From NCBI RefSeq assembly GCF_018881595.1, contig NZ_JACVQA010000002.1, positions 224,791 through 288,790 on the forward strand: a stretch of 64,000 nucleotides of DNA. The letters are read 5' to 3'. Under the pieces are notes generated by a model. The model saw only the letters and a program-made list of their open reading frames with translations. It was not told the DNA's origin and did no database searches. Source of the DNA: Polynucleobacter sp. UK-Gri1-W3. GTDB lineage: Bacteria; Pseudomonadota; Gammaproteobacteria; Burkholderiales; Burkholderiaceae. Every line of letters begins with the position of its first letter. The first letter of the stretch is position 1. The position numbers were made by a program, and so were the translations under genes. Below are positions 26,749-35,329 of this stretch, piece after piece.

Positions 26749-27626
26749 TAAACTTTCTTAATTGCAGATTTGCCGAAGAGACCAGATGGTTTGTATGCCA
26801 AAACAAGCAATAACAAAATCAAACCTGGAACATCTTTGTAACCAGTAGAAATATAGAAACCAGTTGCTGTCTCAACAATACCCAGAATCAAACCACCAAC
26901 AATAATTCCGAGGCCGCTAGACAAGCCGCCAATAATCGCAACCGCAAAAGCCTTTAAACCTAAGGCGCCGCCCATAGTCGCACCAGTTAAGGTTAGAGGT
27001 GCAATCAACACACCTGCGAACGCTGCTGTCAAAGAAGAAAGCGCATAAGAGAATGTAATGACTACGCTAGTGTTGATGCCCATGAGGCCAGCTGCATCGC
27101 GGTCGTTTGCAGTAGCAACAACCGCTTTACCGTAAATCGTTTTACGGTTAAAGAACTCCACCAACAACATCATGACCAATGCACCAACTACAACCAAAAT
27201 TTCCATTGGGAGAATATTTGCGCCCAAGAAATTCATTGGCTCCATTGGCAATGGTGATGGGAAGGGCAATGCATCGCGTCCCCAGATGTTTTCAGCTACA
27301 TTCTTGAAAATAATACCGAGTGCAATGGTGGACATAATCCAACCAAATTCGGATTTAATCTTGATTGCAGGACGCACACCAATTAACTCAACGAAGCTAC
27401 CTTGGATCATGCCGAATAAACAAACTACAGGAATCATTACCCAGTAGTTCATGCCAAAAGTGTCAACGCAGGTTAAACCTACCAAAGCGCCAAGCATCAA
27501 AGCTTCACCTTGACCGAAGTTCAAGGTGCCAGATGTGGCAAAAGTGAGCTGGAAACCGAAGGCGATGACCGCGTAGATCATCCCCACCGCGATACCGCTC
27601 GAGAGGATTTGTGCAAACATGTCCAT
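26748..27626 (-). CDS. livH: Branched-chain amino acid ABC permease LivH
   Basis: This 292-residue hydrophobic protein opens with the LivH pattern SSGIAVGMIYAVIAFGFQLTF and contains GTLNFGQGEALMLGA and the cytoplasmic coupling loop ATANDRDAAGLMGI. It should pair with the LivM half of the fusion to form the membrane pore. It is separated from livK by a hairpin that would reduce read-through. Confidence 0.94.
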   Translation of the reverse strand: MDMFAQILSSGIAVGMIYAVIAFGFQLTFATSGTLNFGQGEALMLGALVGLTCVDTFGMNYWVMIPVVCLFGMIQGSFVELIGVRPAIKIKSEFGWIMSTIALGIIFKNVAENIWGRDALPFPSPLPMEPMNFLGANILPMEILVVVGALVMMLLVEFFNRKTIYGKAVVATANDRDAAGLMGINTSVVITFSYALSSLTAAFAGVLIAPLTLTGATMGGALGLKAFAVAIIGGLSSGLGIIVGGLILGIVETATGFYISTGYKDVPGLILLLLVLAYKPSGLFGKSAIKKV

Positions 27627-27681
27627 GTTATTGGCCTAAATATTCTAAAAACTGTTTTATTAACGAATCCAACATTGTAAG

Positions 27682-27709
27682 CAAAACGCCGCTTGTGGGC
27701 GGCGTTTTG
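27682..27709 (-). terminator. Hairpin between livK and livH
   Basis: CAAAACGCCGC (27682-27692) pairs with GCGGCGTTTTG (27699-27709) over a six-base loop. In the livK direction it is followed by TTTTGCTT. Such a hairpin after the binding-protein gene usually lets livK be made in excess over the membrane and ATPase subunits. Confidence 0.85.
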
Positions 27710-27765
27710 TTTTATCTAATGCTGCAGTGCAAAATAGATTTAGATTGCCTGCCCTAGAACTTAAA

Positions 27766-28950
27766 TTACTTCTTTTTCGCTGTAGCGTCCTCAGCATTCA
27801 AGAATTGAACACGGCCACTTTCAACTACACCCATCACTACGTCTTTTGACTTGATGGCTTCATGGTCTGTTGCAGTGAATGGCTTGTTATAAGTAATCAC
27901 AACGCCTTCAACAGGAGTCTTCAGATCTTGCAATGCCGCCAAAATCTTTGGTCCCTCTGTGCTGTTTGCCTGCTTGATAGCGGCAGCCAGCAAATAAACA
28001 GAGTCATATCCTTGAGCAGCAGAAACCGGAGAAGCAATGATGCCATTCTTAGGTTTGAAGTCTTTCAAGTAAGCATCAACGAAAGCTTTGCGCTTTGGAG
28101 TTGTTGCAGGCTGTTGAATGAAAGTCTCAGGCATTGTTGCGCCATCACCATTTTTACCTGCTGTATCAATAAAGCTAGCCATAGACAATGTCCAGCTGCC
28201 AATCATTGGTTTTTTCCAACCCAACTTCGCCATACCGTTAGCAATTTGTGCCAACTCAGGTCCAATTGCGTATGTCAAAACTACATCTGCACCAGCGTTC
28301 TTTGCCTTGAGCAATTGTGAAGTCATATCAACGTCACCGATATTGAACTTTTCAGTTGCAACTGGAGTTACGCCGTAACCTTTCAATGCCTTCTCTAAGT
28401 CCTCGCGGCCTAACTGGCCGTAGTTTGTTGAGTCAGCCAAAATGGCTACTTTTTTCAAGCCACGCTTCTCAACCGCTTCTTTAGCGATCATTGGTGCTTG
28501 AATATTGTCAGCAGCAGCATTACGGAAAACATAGTTTTCAGCGGCATTTGGGAACTGATGAGTAATTAAAGAGCCAGTAGCAACGTTGTTAAATACCGGA
28601 ATCTTTGCTTCCTGATAGAAGCGTTGTGAAGCCAATGCAACACCAGTGTTGATGTAACCCAAAGTAGCAACTACCTTTTCGTTGTTAATCAATTCTTGTG
28701 CAATTTGTACTCCGCGCTCGTTTTTCGCTTCATCATCGCGCTCAACCAAAACGATTTTGTTGCCGTTGATACCACCAGCAGCATTAATTTCTTTTGCAGC
28801 AAGGCGAACACCGTCACGCATACTGACACCCATTGAGGATGAACCACCAGTAAATGGACCTGCAACACCAAGCTTGATATCGGCAGCATAAGCACCGGTT
28901 GAGAGCATTGCAGTAGCTGCTACTGCAAAAATGTGACGACGAATGTTCAT
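27766..28950 (-). CDS. livK: Branched-chain amino acid (LivK-type) substrate-binding protein
   Basis: This 394-residue periplasmic protein has a signal peptide (about 1-22) and a type-I periplasmic binding fold opening with IKLGVAGPFTGGSSSMGVSMRDGVRLAAKEINAAGGINGNK. The ALASQRFYQEAKIPVFNN and YDSVYLLAAAIKQA segments are typical of HAAT binding proteins. The ligand could be leucine/isoleucine/valine or another amide or amino acid. It is the first gene of the transporter operon. Confidence 0.92.
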   Translation of the reverse strand: MNIRRHIFAVAATAMLSTGAYAADIKLGVAGPFTGGSSSMGVSMRDGVRLAAKEINAAGGINGNKIVLVERDDEAKNERGVQIAQELINNEKVVATLGYINTGVALASQRFYQEAKIPVFNNVATGSLITHQFPNAAENYVFRNAAADNIQAPMIAKEAVEKRGLKKVAILADSTNYGQLGREDLEKALKGYGVTPVATEKFNIGDVDMTSQLLKAKNAGADVVLTYAIGPELAQIANGMAKLGWKKPMIGSWTLSMASFIDTAGKNGDGATMPETFIQQPATTPKRKAFVDAYLKDFKPKNGIIASPVSAAQGYDSVYLLAAAIKQANSTEGPKILAALQDLKTPVEGVVITYNKPFTATDHEAIKSKDVVMGVVESGRVQFLNAEDATAKKK

Positions 28951-29028
28951 AAAGTCTCCATGACTAAAAATTGCTAATGAATAAATACTTTTTTATAGGT
29001 AAAACACAATGAACAGTTATCTTACTGT

Positions 29029-29060
29029 TAATACAAAGGCAAAAAAAGAGCTTTGTATTA
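29029..29060. repeat. 10-base inverted repeat between livK and eamA-type gene
   Basis: TAATACAAAG (29029-29038) and CTTTGTATTA (29051-29060) are perfect inverted copies with an A-rich 12-base loop. It could terminate the EamA gene transcript or be an operator for livK; it lies about 80 bases before the livK start. Confidence 0.55.
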
Positions 29061-29084
29061 GGGTTTTACATTAGCCTCAAGGAC

Positions 29085-30002
29085 TTAGGAAAGCCGCCTC
29101 TTAAGGCTGCGTTCAATATTTGGCCAAAAGAGGTTAATAACCAATCCGACAATGACCAGGCCTGCCGCCAAGATCTTCCATAGCGGCAAGGGCTCAGCCA
29201 AGAAATAAGCGGCTGCCCCCATGCCAAAGATAGGCACCAATAGGGGTGCAGGGGCCACTACAGCCGCGGGATGCTTAGAAAGTAGCCAGGCCCAAGCCGA
29301 GTATCCAAAGATGGTGTTTGCCCAAGACTGCCAAAGAACTCCAGCCCATGCCCCTACAGGCGCTGAGGTTAATGAGGTATTCATGTGCTCCCATCCACCC
29401 TCAAACAGAAAGGAAATGGCAAATAAAGGTGGAATTGCAAAAGCGCTGGCCCAAACCACATAGGAAAGCATGTTGATAGAACCTGCCCTGCGACTGACTG
29501 TATTTGCCACACCCCAAGAAAAACCTGTAAATACCACCAGTGCCAAACCGAGGAAGGTAGTACTTGCATCAGTGTGCAGCGCAATAATTCCTAAACCAGT
29601 CATAGCTACCAGTACTGCAAGCGTTTGATAAGTACGTAATCGCTCTTTGGCAAAAAACATTGCAAAGCCGATGGTAAAAAATACCTGCGTCTGGATGACT
29701 AGCGAAGCTAGGCCTGGAGAGATGCGACCGTCAATTGCAAAATACAAAATGCCGAACTGCCCTACCCCTACTGCTAAGCCATATACACACAAATTGACCC
29801 AAGACACTTTAGGTCTGGGCATAAAAAACACTAAAGGCAAAAAGGCAAAGGTGTAGCGAAGAGCAGCAAATAAAAATGGTGGAAATGCGCCAAGCGATAA
29901 CTTGATCACTACAAAGTTCGTGCCCCACACTGCCACGATAGCGAGTGCCAGCAATAAATGACTGGCTGGCAGCGAGTAAACCTTCTGCGAAGTCTTAGGC
30001 AC
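29085..30002 (-). CDS. EamA/DMT-family transporter
   Basis: This 305-residue protein has about ten membrane helices in two EamA repeats, with WGTNFVVIKLSLGAFPPFLFAALRY in the first and the AAAYFLAEPLPLWKILAAGLVIVGLVI pattern at the end of the second. It resembles YdeD-type amino acid metabolite exporters (O-acetylserine/cysteine), but the substrate is not certain. Its start overlaps the end of the GMC oxidoreductase gene by eight bases, indicating one transcript. Confidence 0.85.
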   Translation of the reverse strand: MPKTSQKVYSLPASHLLLALAIVAVWGTNFVVIKLSLGAFPPFLFAALRYTFAFLPLVFFMPRPKVSWVNLCVYGLAVGVGQFGILYFAIDGRISPGLASLVIQTQVFFTIGFAMFFAKERLRTYQTLAVLVAMTGLGIIALHTDASTTFLGLALVVFTGFSWGVANTVSRRAGSINMLSYVVWASAFAIPPLFAISFLFEGGWEHMNTSLTSAPVGAWAGVLWQSWANTIFGYSAWAWLLSKHPAAVVAPAPLLVPIFGMGAAAYFLAEPLPLWKILAAGLVIVGLVINLFWPNIERSLKRRLS

Positions 30003-31620
30003 TCGTCAGCAATTCTGCGACACGCTGCGCAATCATCATCGTAGGTGCTGCGGTATTACCCGAGGTAATTGTTGGCATGGCTGAGGCATCCACTACGCGA
30101 AGATGATGAATACCCTTCACGCGTAATTCTGAGTCAAGCACTGCCATGGGGTCGTCATCACGACCCATTTTGCAAGTGCCAACTGGATGAAAGATGGTGG
30201 TTCCTATATCACCAGCCGCTTTGATTAATTGCGCATCAGTTTGATATTGCGCACCAGGCTTATATTCTTCTGGCGTGTATGGTCCCAACGCAGCCTGTTC
30301 CACAATCTTGCGAGTAAGGCGCAAAGATTCTGCTGCTACCTTACGGTCTTCATCTGTTGATAAATAATTGGGGCTAATTACTGGTGGCGCTTCTGGGTTA
30401 ATTGAGTTGATGTGCACACTACCGCGCGAAGTCGGACGCAAGTTACAGACACTCGCAGTAAATGCATTAAACGAATGTAAGTCTTCACCAAACTTTTCTA
30501 ATGACAAAGGTTGTACGTGATATTCCACATTGGCGCGTTTTTGTTCTGGTGAACTAAAGGCAAATGCACCGAGTTGTGATGGTGCCATCGACATTGGTCC
30601 GGAACGCTTGAGCACATACTCCAAGCCAATCATCATCTTGCCCCAAAGAGTATTGGCTTTGGTATTTAAGGTCTTAATACCATTCACCTTATAAACCATG
30701 CGTAACTGAAGATGGTCTTGGAGATTCTCACCAACTCCAGGGAGATCAGCAATGACGGGGATGCCCAATTGCTTTAAATGTGCAGACGCTCCAACACCGG
30801 AGCGCTCTAGAATTTGCACGCTACCAATTGCACCAGCACTGAGCAATACTTCACCACCCTGCTCGATTGCACAAAGCGCTTCGCCAGCAATCCCATTCTT
30901 TAAATACTCAACCCCAAGACAATTTTTAGTAACAGGATCAATTTTGAGTTTAGTCACTATGGCTTCAGTAATCACAGTGAGATTGCTACGCTTGGCAGCA
31001 TCCCTTAAAAAAGCTTTGGAAGTATTTAAGCGCCAACCAGCACGTTGGCTCACATCGAAGTAACCGACTCCAAAGTTGTCACCGCAATTGAAGTCCTCTG
31101 AAGCCGGAATGCCTGCCTGAACTGCAGCATCCTTAAATCGGTCCATGATGGGCCAACGTAAGCGCTGCTTAGAAACAGTCCACTCACCACTTTTGCCATG
31201 CCACTCATTTGCAGCGCTGTGGTAATCCTCAAATGATTTGTAGCGCTTCAGTGCGTTTTCCCAAGACCAAGACTCATCACCAGTTGCCTGCACCCAAGAC
31301 TCATAATCACCCGCCTGGCCGCGCATATAAATCATGCCATTAATCGACGAGCACCCACCTAAAACGCGCCCACGGGGATACAACAACGAGCGACCATTCA
31401 AGCCTTTTTCAGAAGCCGTTTTAAAGCGCCAATCCGCCCTTGGGTTATCAATGCAATACAAGTATCCAACTGGAATATGGATCCAGATGTAGTTGTCGTT
31501 TTTGCCAGCTTCAATCAACAAGACATTCTTGTTGGGATTTTCAGTTAAACGCTTTGCCAACATGCAGCCGGCACTGCCTGCCCCAATAATGATGTAGTCG
31601 TAAATATTTGCTTGAGTCAT
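29995..31620 (-). CDS. GMC-family FAD oxidoreductase (choline dehydrogenase-like)
   Basis: From ATG 31620 the protein has about 541 residues and begins at the Rossmann motif YDYIIIGAGSAGCMLAKRL. GMC signatures PRGRVLGGCSSINGMIYMRG and GAIGSVQILERSGVG, and the C-terminal FHPVGTCKMG with catalytic His, are clear. The family oxidises alcohols such as choline or polyethylene glycol using FAD. An in-frame TTG at 31650 is an alternative start. The substrate is unknown; betaine aldehyde dehydrogenase is not adjacent. Confidence 0.88.
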   Translation of the reverse strand: MTQANIYDYIIIGAGSAGCMLAKRLTENPNKNVLLIEAGKNDNYIWIHIPVGYLYCIDNPRADWRFKTASEKGLNGRSLLYPRGRVLGGCSSINGMIYMRGQAGDYESWVQATGDESWSWENALKRYKSFEDYHSAANEWHGKSGEWTVSKQRLRWPIMDRFKDAAVQAGIPASEDFNCGDNFGVGYFDVSQRAGWRLNTSKAFLRDAAKRSNLTVITEAIVTKLKIDPVTKNCLGVEYLKNGIAGEALCAIEQGGEVLLSAGAIGSVQILERSGVGASAHLKQLGIPVIADLPGVGENLQDHLQLRMVYKVNGIKTLNTKANTLWGKMMIGLEYVLKRSGPMSMAPSQLGAFAFSSPEQKRANVEYHVQPLSLEKFGEDLHSFNAFTASVCNLRPTSRGSVHINSINPEAPPVISPNYLSTDEDRKVAAESLRLTRKIVEQAALGPYTPEEYKPGAQYQTDAQLIKAAGDIGTTIFHPVGTCKMGRDDDPMAVLDSELRVKGIHHLRVVDASAMPTITSGNTAAPTMMIAQRVAELLTSA

Positions 31621-31748
31621 GTTGTATGCGTCTAATAAGGCGTTATTCAATGGTTCGCAGGATTCCTCGCCCTGAGCGCCTATTATTTACCAATCTTGCA
31701 AATTAGGCATCCCTATAGGCGCTGCAAATAGCAGTCTAAAATGAGGGT

Positions 31749-32276
31749 ATGCATATTAATGAGAAAAATCGCACTCCCAAGCTAGTTGAGGCTGATGAAG
31801 GGCCCAGCAAGTCTGAGCTAAAGCGCCAAATGACAGAGCGCCAGAAATTGGCAGAAGTTTTGGCTGCCCTGAGTAGCGACGCCTTAAAGACCATCCCCTT
31901 GGATGAGGCAATTAAAACCGCTATTGCCGAGACAAATAAAATTAAGAGTTTTGAGGCGATTCGTCGTCATAAGCAATATCTTGGCAAACTCATGCGTTTT
32001 TTGGATGATGAAGAATTAGATGCGATTCAGAAACGTTTGGATGCGATTCAGGGTGTTAGTAAAGCTGAGACCGCTAAGTTACATTTTTTAGAGAGCTATC
32101 GCGATAGACTCATTGCAAACGATGAAGCCTTCACCAAGATGATTGAACAATATCCCGATATGGATATTCAGAATATGCGCACTTTAATTCGAAATGCACG
32201 TCGCGAGAAAGAACTAAACAAGCCACCTAAGGCCTACCGCGAAATTTTCCGCGTTCTTAAAGATATGGGTCTTTAA
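31749..32276 (+). CDS. darP: Ribosome-associated protein DarP (YjgA)
   Basis: This 175-residue, highly charged, helical protein matches DUF615/YjgA, now called DarP, which binds late 50S assembly intermediates. SKSELKRQMTERQKLAE and FEAIRRHKQYLGKLMR are characteristic. It is normally single-copy and lies near pmbA in many proteobacteria; here pmbA is not in view. It overlaps the convergent acyltransferase gene by four bases. Confidence 0.9.
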   Translation: MHINEKNRTPKLVEADEGPSKSELKRQMTERQKLAEVLAALSSDALKTIPLDEAIKTAIAETNKIKSFEAIRRHKQYLGKLMRFLDDEELDAIQKRLDAIQGVSKAETAKLHFLESYRDRLIANDEAFTKMIEQYPDMDIQNMRTLIRNARREKELNKPPKAYREIFRVLKDMGL

Positions 32277-33361
32277 AGTTTAATCTTGCGGGCTGGTACT
32301 TCGACCCAGCGATAAAGATAGGTTGCTGCTAACCAACTAGCTACTACAGCAACCAACATCAAAGCAAGCGCCATGACACCATCATGAGGACGACTCATTC
32401 CCCAGGCGATATATAGCGTATTTGCCAGCAATACAAACGAGAAATGAATCAAGAAAGCGCAGTACGATCTTCTGCTTCCCCAGAGAATGACATTTACTAG
32501 CTTATGTTTTCTAGACTGATGTTGAGGACGCTTCTGATCTTGCTTCTGATCTTTGTAAGCCGAGTCCCCCCATAGGATAAGAGCAATGGCGACTATGTAG
32601 GCCAATATATTTCTGAGCCAAAATTGGTGAAAGCTTGAAATAACGATAACTACACCAATCCCTACAAACATCATTTTGGCAAATCGATTTACTTTAGGGT
32701 CAGGATAGTTTTTACAAAGCTGTGCCAGTACCCCAAGTCCATAAGCTCCCATAAAGTAAATGAAATAGTTTTCATAAGCACCAGAGCGATTAAAAAATAG
32801 TAAGGATGCTACGCAGAGCACCAACAGAATCCATATCAGGGAACGAAAACTGGAGAACATGCTCAACATGATTGCCAGAATGGCATAAAGCTGCCAATCA
32901 ATTGCCACATACCAAACGCCAGCAGAAATCGAATCTAAACCTAAGATCCCTTGTAGAAAAAATAAATGGGCTAAGAACTGCCCCAGTGTTTCTGATTCAC
33001 CAACAAATTCATCTTGAACCCAAAAGCGCGCAATCCAGGCACACAAAATCGTTAGAATCAGCGCTACTACATAGGGTGCAAACAATCGCAGGTAACGATT
33101 AAAGATTACCTTCAACACATTGCGGACATTCTTCAGGTCAGTGGAACGAGTCAATGATTGGGCTGCCAAATAGCCGCCCATCACTAAAAAGATTTGCACT
33201 GCGTAACGACCATACTCAAATAACCAAGTCATTGCCACCGGGAGTAGCAGCCGTGCATCTTCTGCAATTTGCCCATAACTCGAGAAATGATGCAGGATGA
33301 TGATTAAGGCTGCGAAGGTCTTTAAAAAATCGACGAGAAGAAAATGGTTTTTGGACTGCAA
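32273..33361 (-). CDS. Acyltransferase family 3 membrane protein
   Basis: This 362-residue protein has about ten membrane helices and fits the OatA/NodX acyltransferase-3 family. The N-terminal LVDFLKTFAALIIILHHFSSYG includes the His thought to be catalytic, and a conserved Arg pair appears in IFNRYLRLFAPY. Such enzymes acetylate surface sugars, peptidoglycan or small molecules. No glycan gene is adjacent, so the acceptor is unknown. Confidence 0.82.
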   Translation of the reverse strand: MQSKNHFLLVDFLKTFAALIIILHHFSSYGQIAEDARLLLPVAMTWLFEYGRYAVQIFLVMGGYLAAQSLTRSTDLKNVRNVLKVIFNRYLRLFAPYVVALILTILCAWIARFWVQDEFVGESETLGQFLAHLFFLQGILGLDSISAGVWYVAIDWQLYAILAIMLSMFSSFRSLIWILLVLCVASLLFFNRSGAYENYFIYFMGAYGLGVLAQLCKNYPDPKVNRFAKMMFVGIGVVIVISSFHQFWLRNILAYIVAIALILWGDSAYKDQKQDQKRPQHQSRKHKLVNVILWGSRRSYCAFLIHFSFVLLANTLYIAWGMSRPHDGVMALALMLVAVVASWLAATYLYRWVEVPARKIKL

Positions 33362-33401
33362 TGAGAATATTGAGTAAAGAGTTAATTAGGGACTGCTAAA
33401 A

Positions 33402-34001
33402 CTACTTCAAAGAAGCAGCATATGTAGCCAAGGCATCAATATCATCATCGCTGAGGCCACGTGCCGCACTTCCCATTGTGCCATCCATATCAATTCGCGC
33501 ACCAGATCGAATATTCTTCAGTTGAGTAACGAGGTATTCCTTGGATTGCCCAGCCAATCGTGCAATGTGTTTCTGACCCTGAAACTGCGGACCATGACAG
33601 GAGTTGCAATACTGGGTACTAGAGATTTGTTGCCCTTTGGCAATTTGATCGGCGTTACCTGATTTTGCAGGCGGCGCAGGCAAGCTAGCATAGTAAGCAG
33701 CAATATCGCGCATGTCCTGGTCGCTTAAGCCGGCCGCAAGCGCTGCCATTGCCCCACCATTACGCTGTTGCCCCCTAAACTGAATCAGTTGATACGTTAT
33801 TGAGAGGGGCGGTTGTGCAGCAAGATTCGGAATCTCTGGAGAGATGCCAATCCCATTTTCGCCATGACAAGCAAAGCAGCTTTGTGCTTTGACTTTACCT
33901 ACAGCAGCATCAGGTGGCGCAGCAGACGCATTTAACGACAGAAAAGAGAGATTGAAAAAGGCCACCACGAGGATGGCCTTAGTACTAATTACGAATTTCA
34001 T
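33402..34001 (-). CDS. Dihaem c-type cytochrome (cytochrome c4-like)
   Basis: This 199-residue exported protein has a signal peptide (about 1-27) and two CxxCH haem sites: Cys 42-His 46 (CFACH) and Cys 132-His 136 (CNSCH). Each is followed by a Met-containing segment that could give the sixth ligand. The start overlaps the stop of the upstream dehydrogenase gene (ATGA), so it is probably the direct electron acceptor of that enzyme. Confidence 0.9.
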   Translation of the reverse strand: MKFVISTKAILVVAFFNLSFLSLNASAAPPDAAVGKVKAQSCFACHGENGIGISPEIPNLAAQPPLSITYQLIQFRGQQRNGGAMAALAAGLSDQDMRDIAAYYASLPAPPAKSGNADQIAKGQQISSTQYCNSCHGPQFQGQKHIARLAGQSKEYLVTQLKNIRSGARIDMDGTMGSAARGLSDDDIDALATYAASLK

Positions 34002-35221
34002 TTGCCGTATGACACGCGGAAGATTGCACCAGTCTCATCATCCGATACCAGCATCGATCCGTCTTTGAGCATTTGGACATCTACTGGACGACCCCAGAAA
34101 TTTTCACCCTCAAGCCAACCGGTAATGAATGGCTCTAGCTTGACTGGTTTGTTCTTGCCATCCAAAACTACGCGTACCACTTGATAGCCGGATTTCTTCG
34201 TTTTATTCCAAGAGCCATGCTCAGCAATAAAAATGTTGCCTTTGTATTCTGCTGGGAACATATTGCCGTTATAAAAACGCATACCCAAAGCAGCAACGTG
34301 AGCACCTAGTTTCATTTCTGGCTTATCAAACTCATCGCATGAACGGCCCTTACCGAACTCAGGATCCAAGAAGTCGCCTTGATGGCAGAACGGATAGCCG
34401 AAGTTCATCCCTTTATGAGCCAATCGATTTAAGGTGTCGTTTGGTAGGCTCTCATCCACCCAATCACGGCCATTATTGGTAAACCAAAGCTCTTTCGTAC
34501 CCTTTTGGAAATCCATGCCAACGCTATTACGAACACCAGTAGCCACGTATTCCAAAATATTAGTTTTCAAGTTCAAGCGTACTATCGCAGCATGAGTAGC
34601 TGGCGGTACAACAATATTAGCTGGCGTACCGATCTGGAAATACAAATACTGTCCGTCAGGGCTTAATGTCATGAACTTCCAACCATGCGGCTCATCTTTA
34701 GGGAGTGCATCGAATACCACCACTGGTGCCGGTGGATTATCTAAGTTCTTTTCAATATTGTCATAGCGAATAATGCGTGATAGTTCAGCAACATAAAGTG
34801 AGCCGTTCACAAATGCAACGCCATTAGGACGATGCAAGCCTTTGGCAATTGTCTTCACTTCGCGTTTGCCGTCTTTTGTCACTACCGCATAAACATTTCC
34901 AGTAAAGCGAGTACCCACATAAACAGTGCCACTTGGAGACTCAGTCATGGAGCGGCCATTAGGCATGCCCGATGCCCACAGCTCTACCTTAAAGCCCGCA
35001 GGAACTTTGAGCTTGCTAACAGGGATCTCATCCGCAGGCATCGCAGAGATACCAGGAGGATTAGGCGCCAATGAAGGATTCATACCATCAGCCGTTCTAC
35101 CTTGGGCCCAGGTTGGCGGAATACCGCTAGCTGGTGGAGCGGCCGGAGCCTGCGCGCCCGCAATGCTAACAACTGCCATACCGGCAGCAAACATTAGCGC
35201 GTAAAGAGTGTTGTGCTTCAT
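33998..35221 (-). CDS. Sorbosone/PQQ-type sugar dehydrogenase-like protein
   Basis: From ATG 35221 (GGGAG seven bases before) the protein is 407 residues with a signal peptide (about 1-24). The mature part is a six-bladed propeller of the L-sorbosone/glucose dehydrogenase class: GLHRPNGVAFVNGSLYVAE, YLYFQIGTPANI, NSVGMDFQKGTKELWFTNNGRD and FIAEHGSWN. It should oxidise a sugar or aldose in the periplasm with PQQ. Cofactor use is inferred from the family. The coupled cytochrome c follows immediately. Confidence 0.87.
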   Translation of the reverse strand: MKHNTLYALMFAAGMAVVSIAGAQAPAAPPASGIPPTWAQGRTADGMNPSLAPNPPGISAMPADEIPVSKLKVPAGFKVELWASGMPNGRSMTESPSGTVYVGTRFTGNVYAVVTKDGKREVKTIAKGLHRPNGVAFVNGSLYVAELSRIIRYDNIEKNLDNPPAPVVVFDALPKDEPHGWKFMTLSPDGQYLYFQIGTPANIVVPPATHAAIVRLNLKTNILEYVATGVRNSVGMDFQKGTKELWFTNNGRDWVDESLPNDTLNRLAHKGMNFGYPFCHQGDFLDPEFGKGRSCDEFDKPEMKLGAHVAALGMRFYNGNMFPAEYKGNIFIAEHGSWNKTKKSGYQVVRVVLDGKNKPVKLEPFITGWLEGENFWGRPVDVQMLKDGSMLVSDDETGAIFRVSYGK

Positions 35222-35329
35222 TCTGAATCTCCCATGATTTTGTTTATTTTTTGGATAAAGCAATGCTATAGCATTTTTGTGTATCTAATTTAACCCATTC
35301 AATCTACTGCAGCGCAACAAATTAGCAAC

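Noticed and set aside
27862..28320. Plus-strand frame of 152 residues antisense to livK
   Set aside because: Cys- and Ser-rich antisense composition and no ribosome-binding site; livK is certain.
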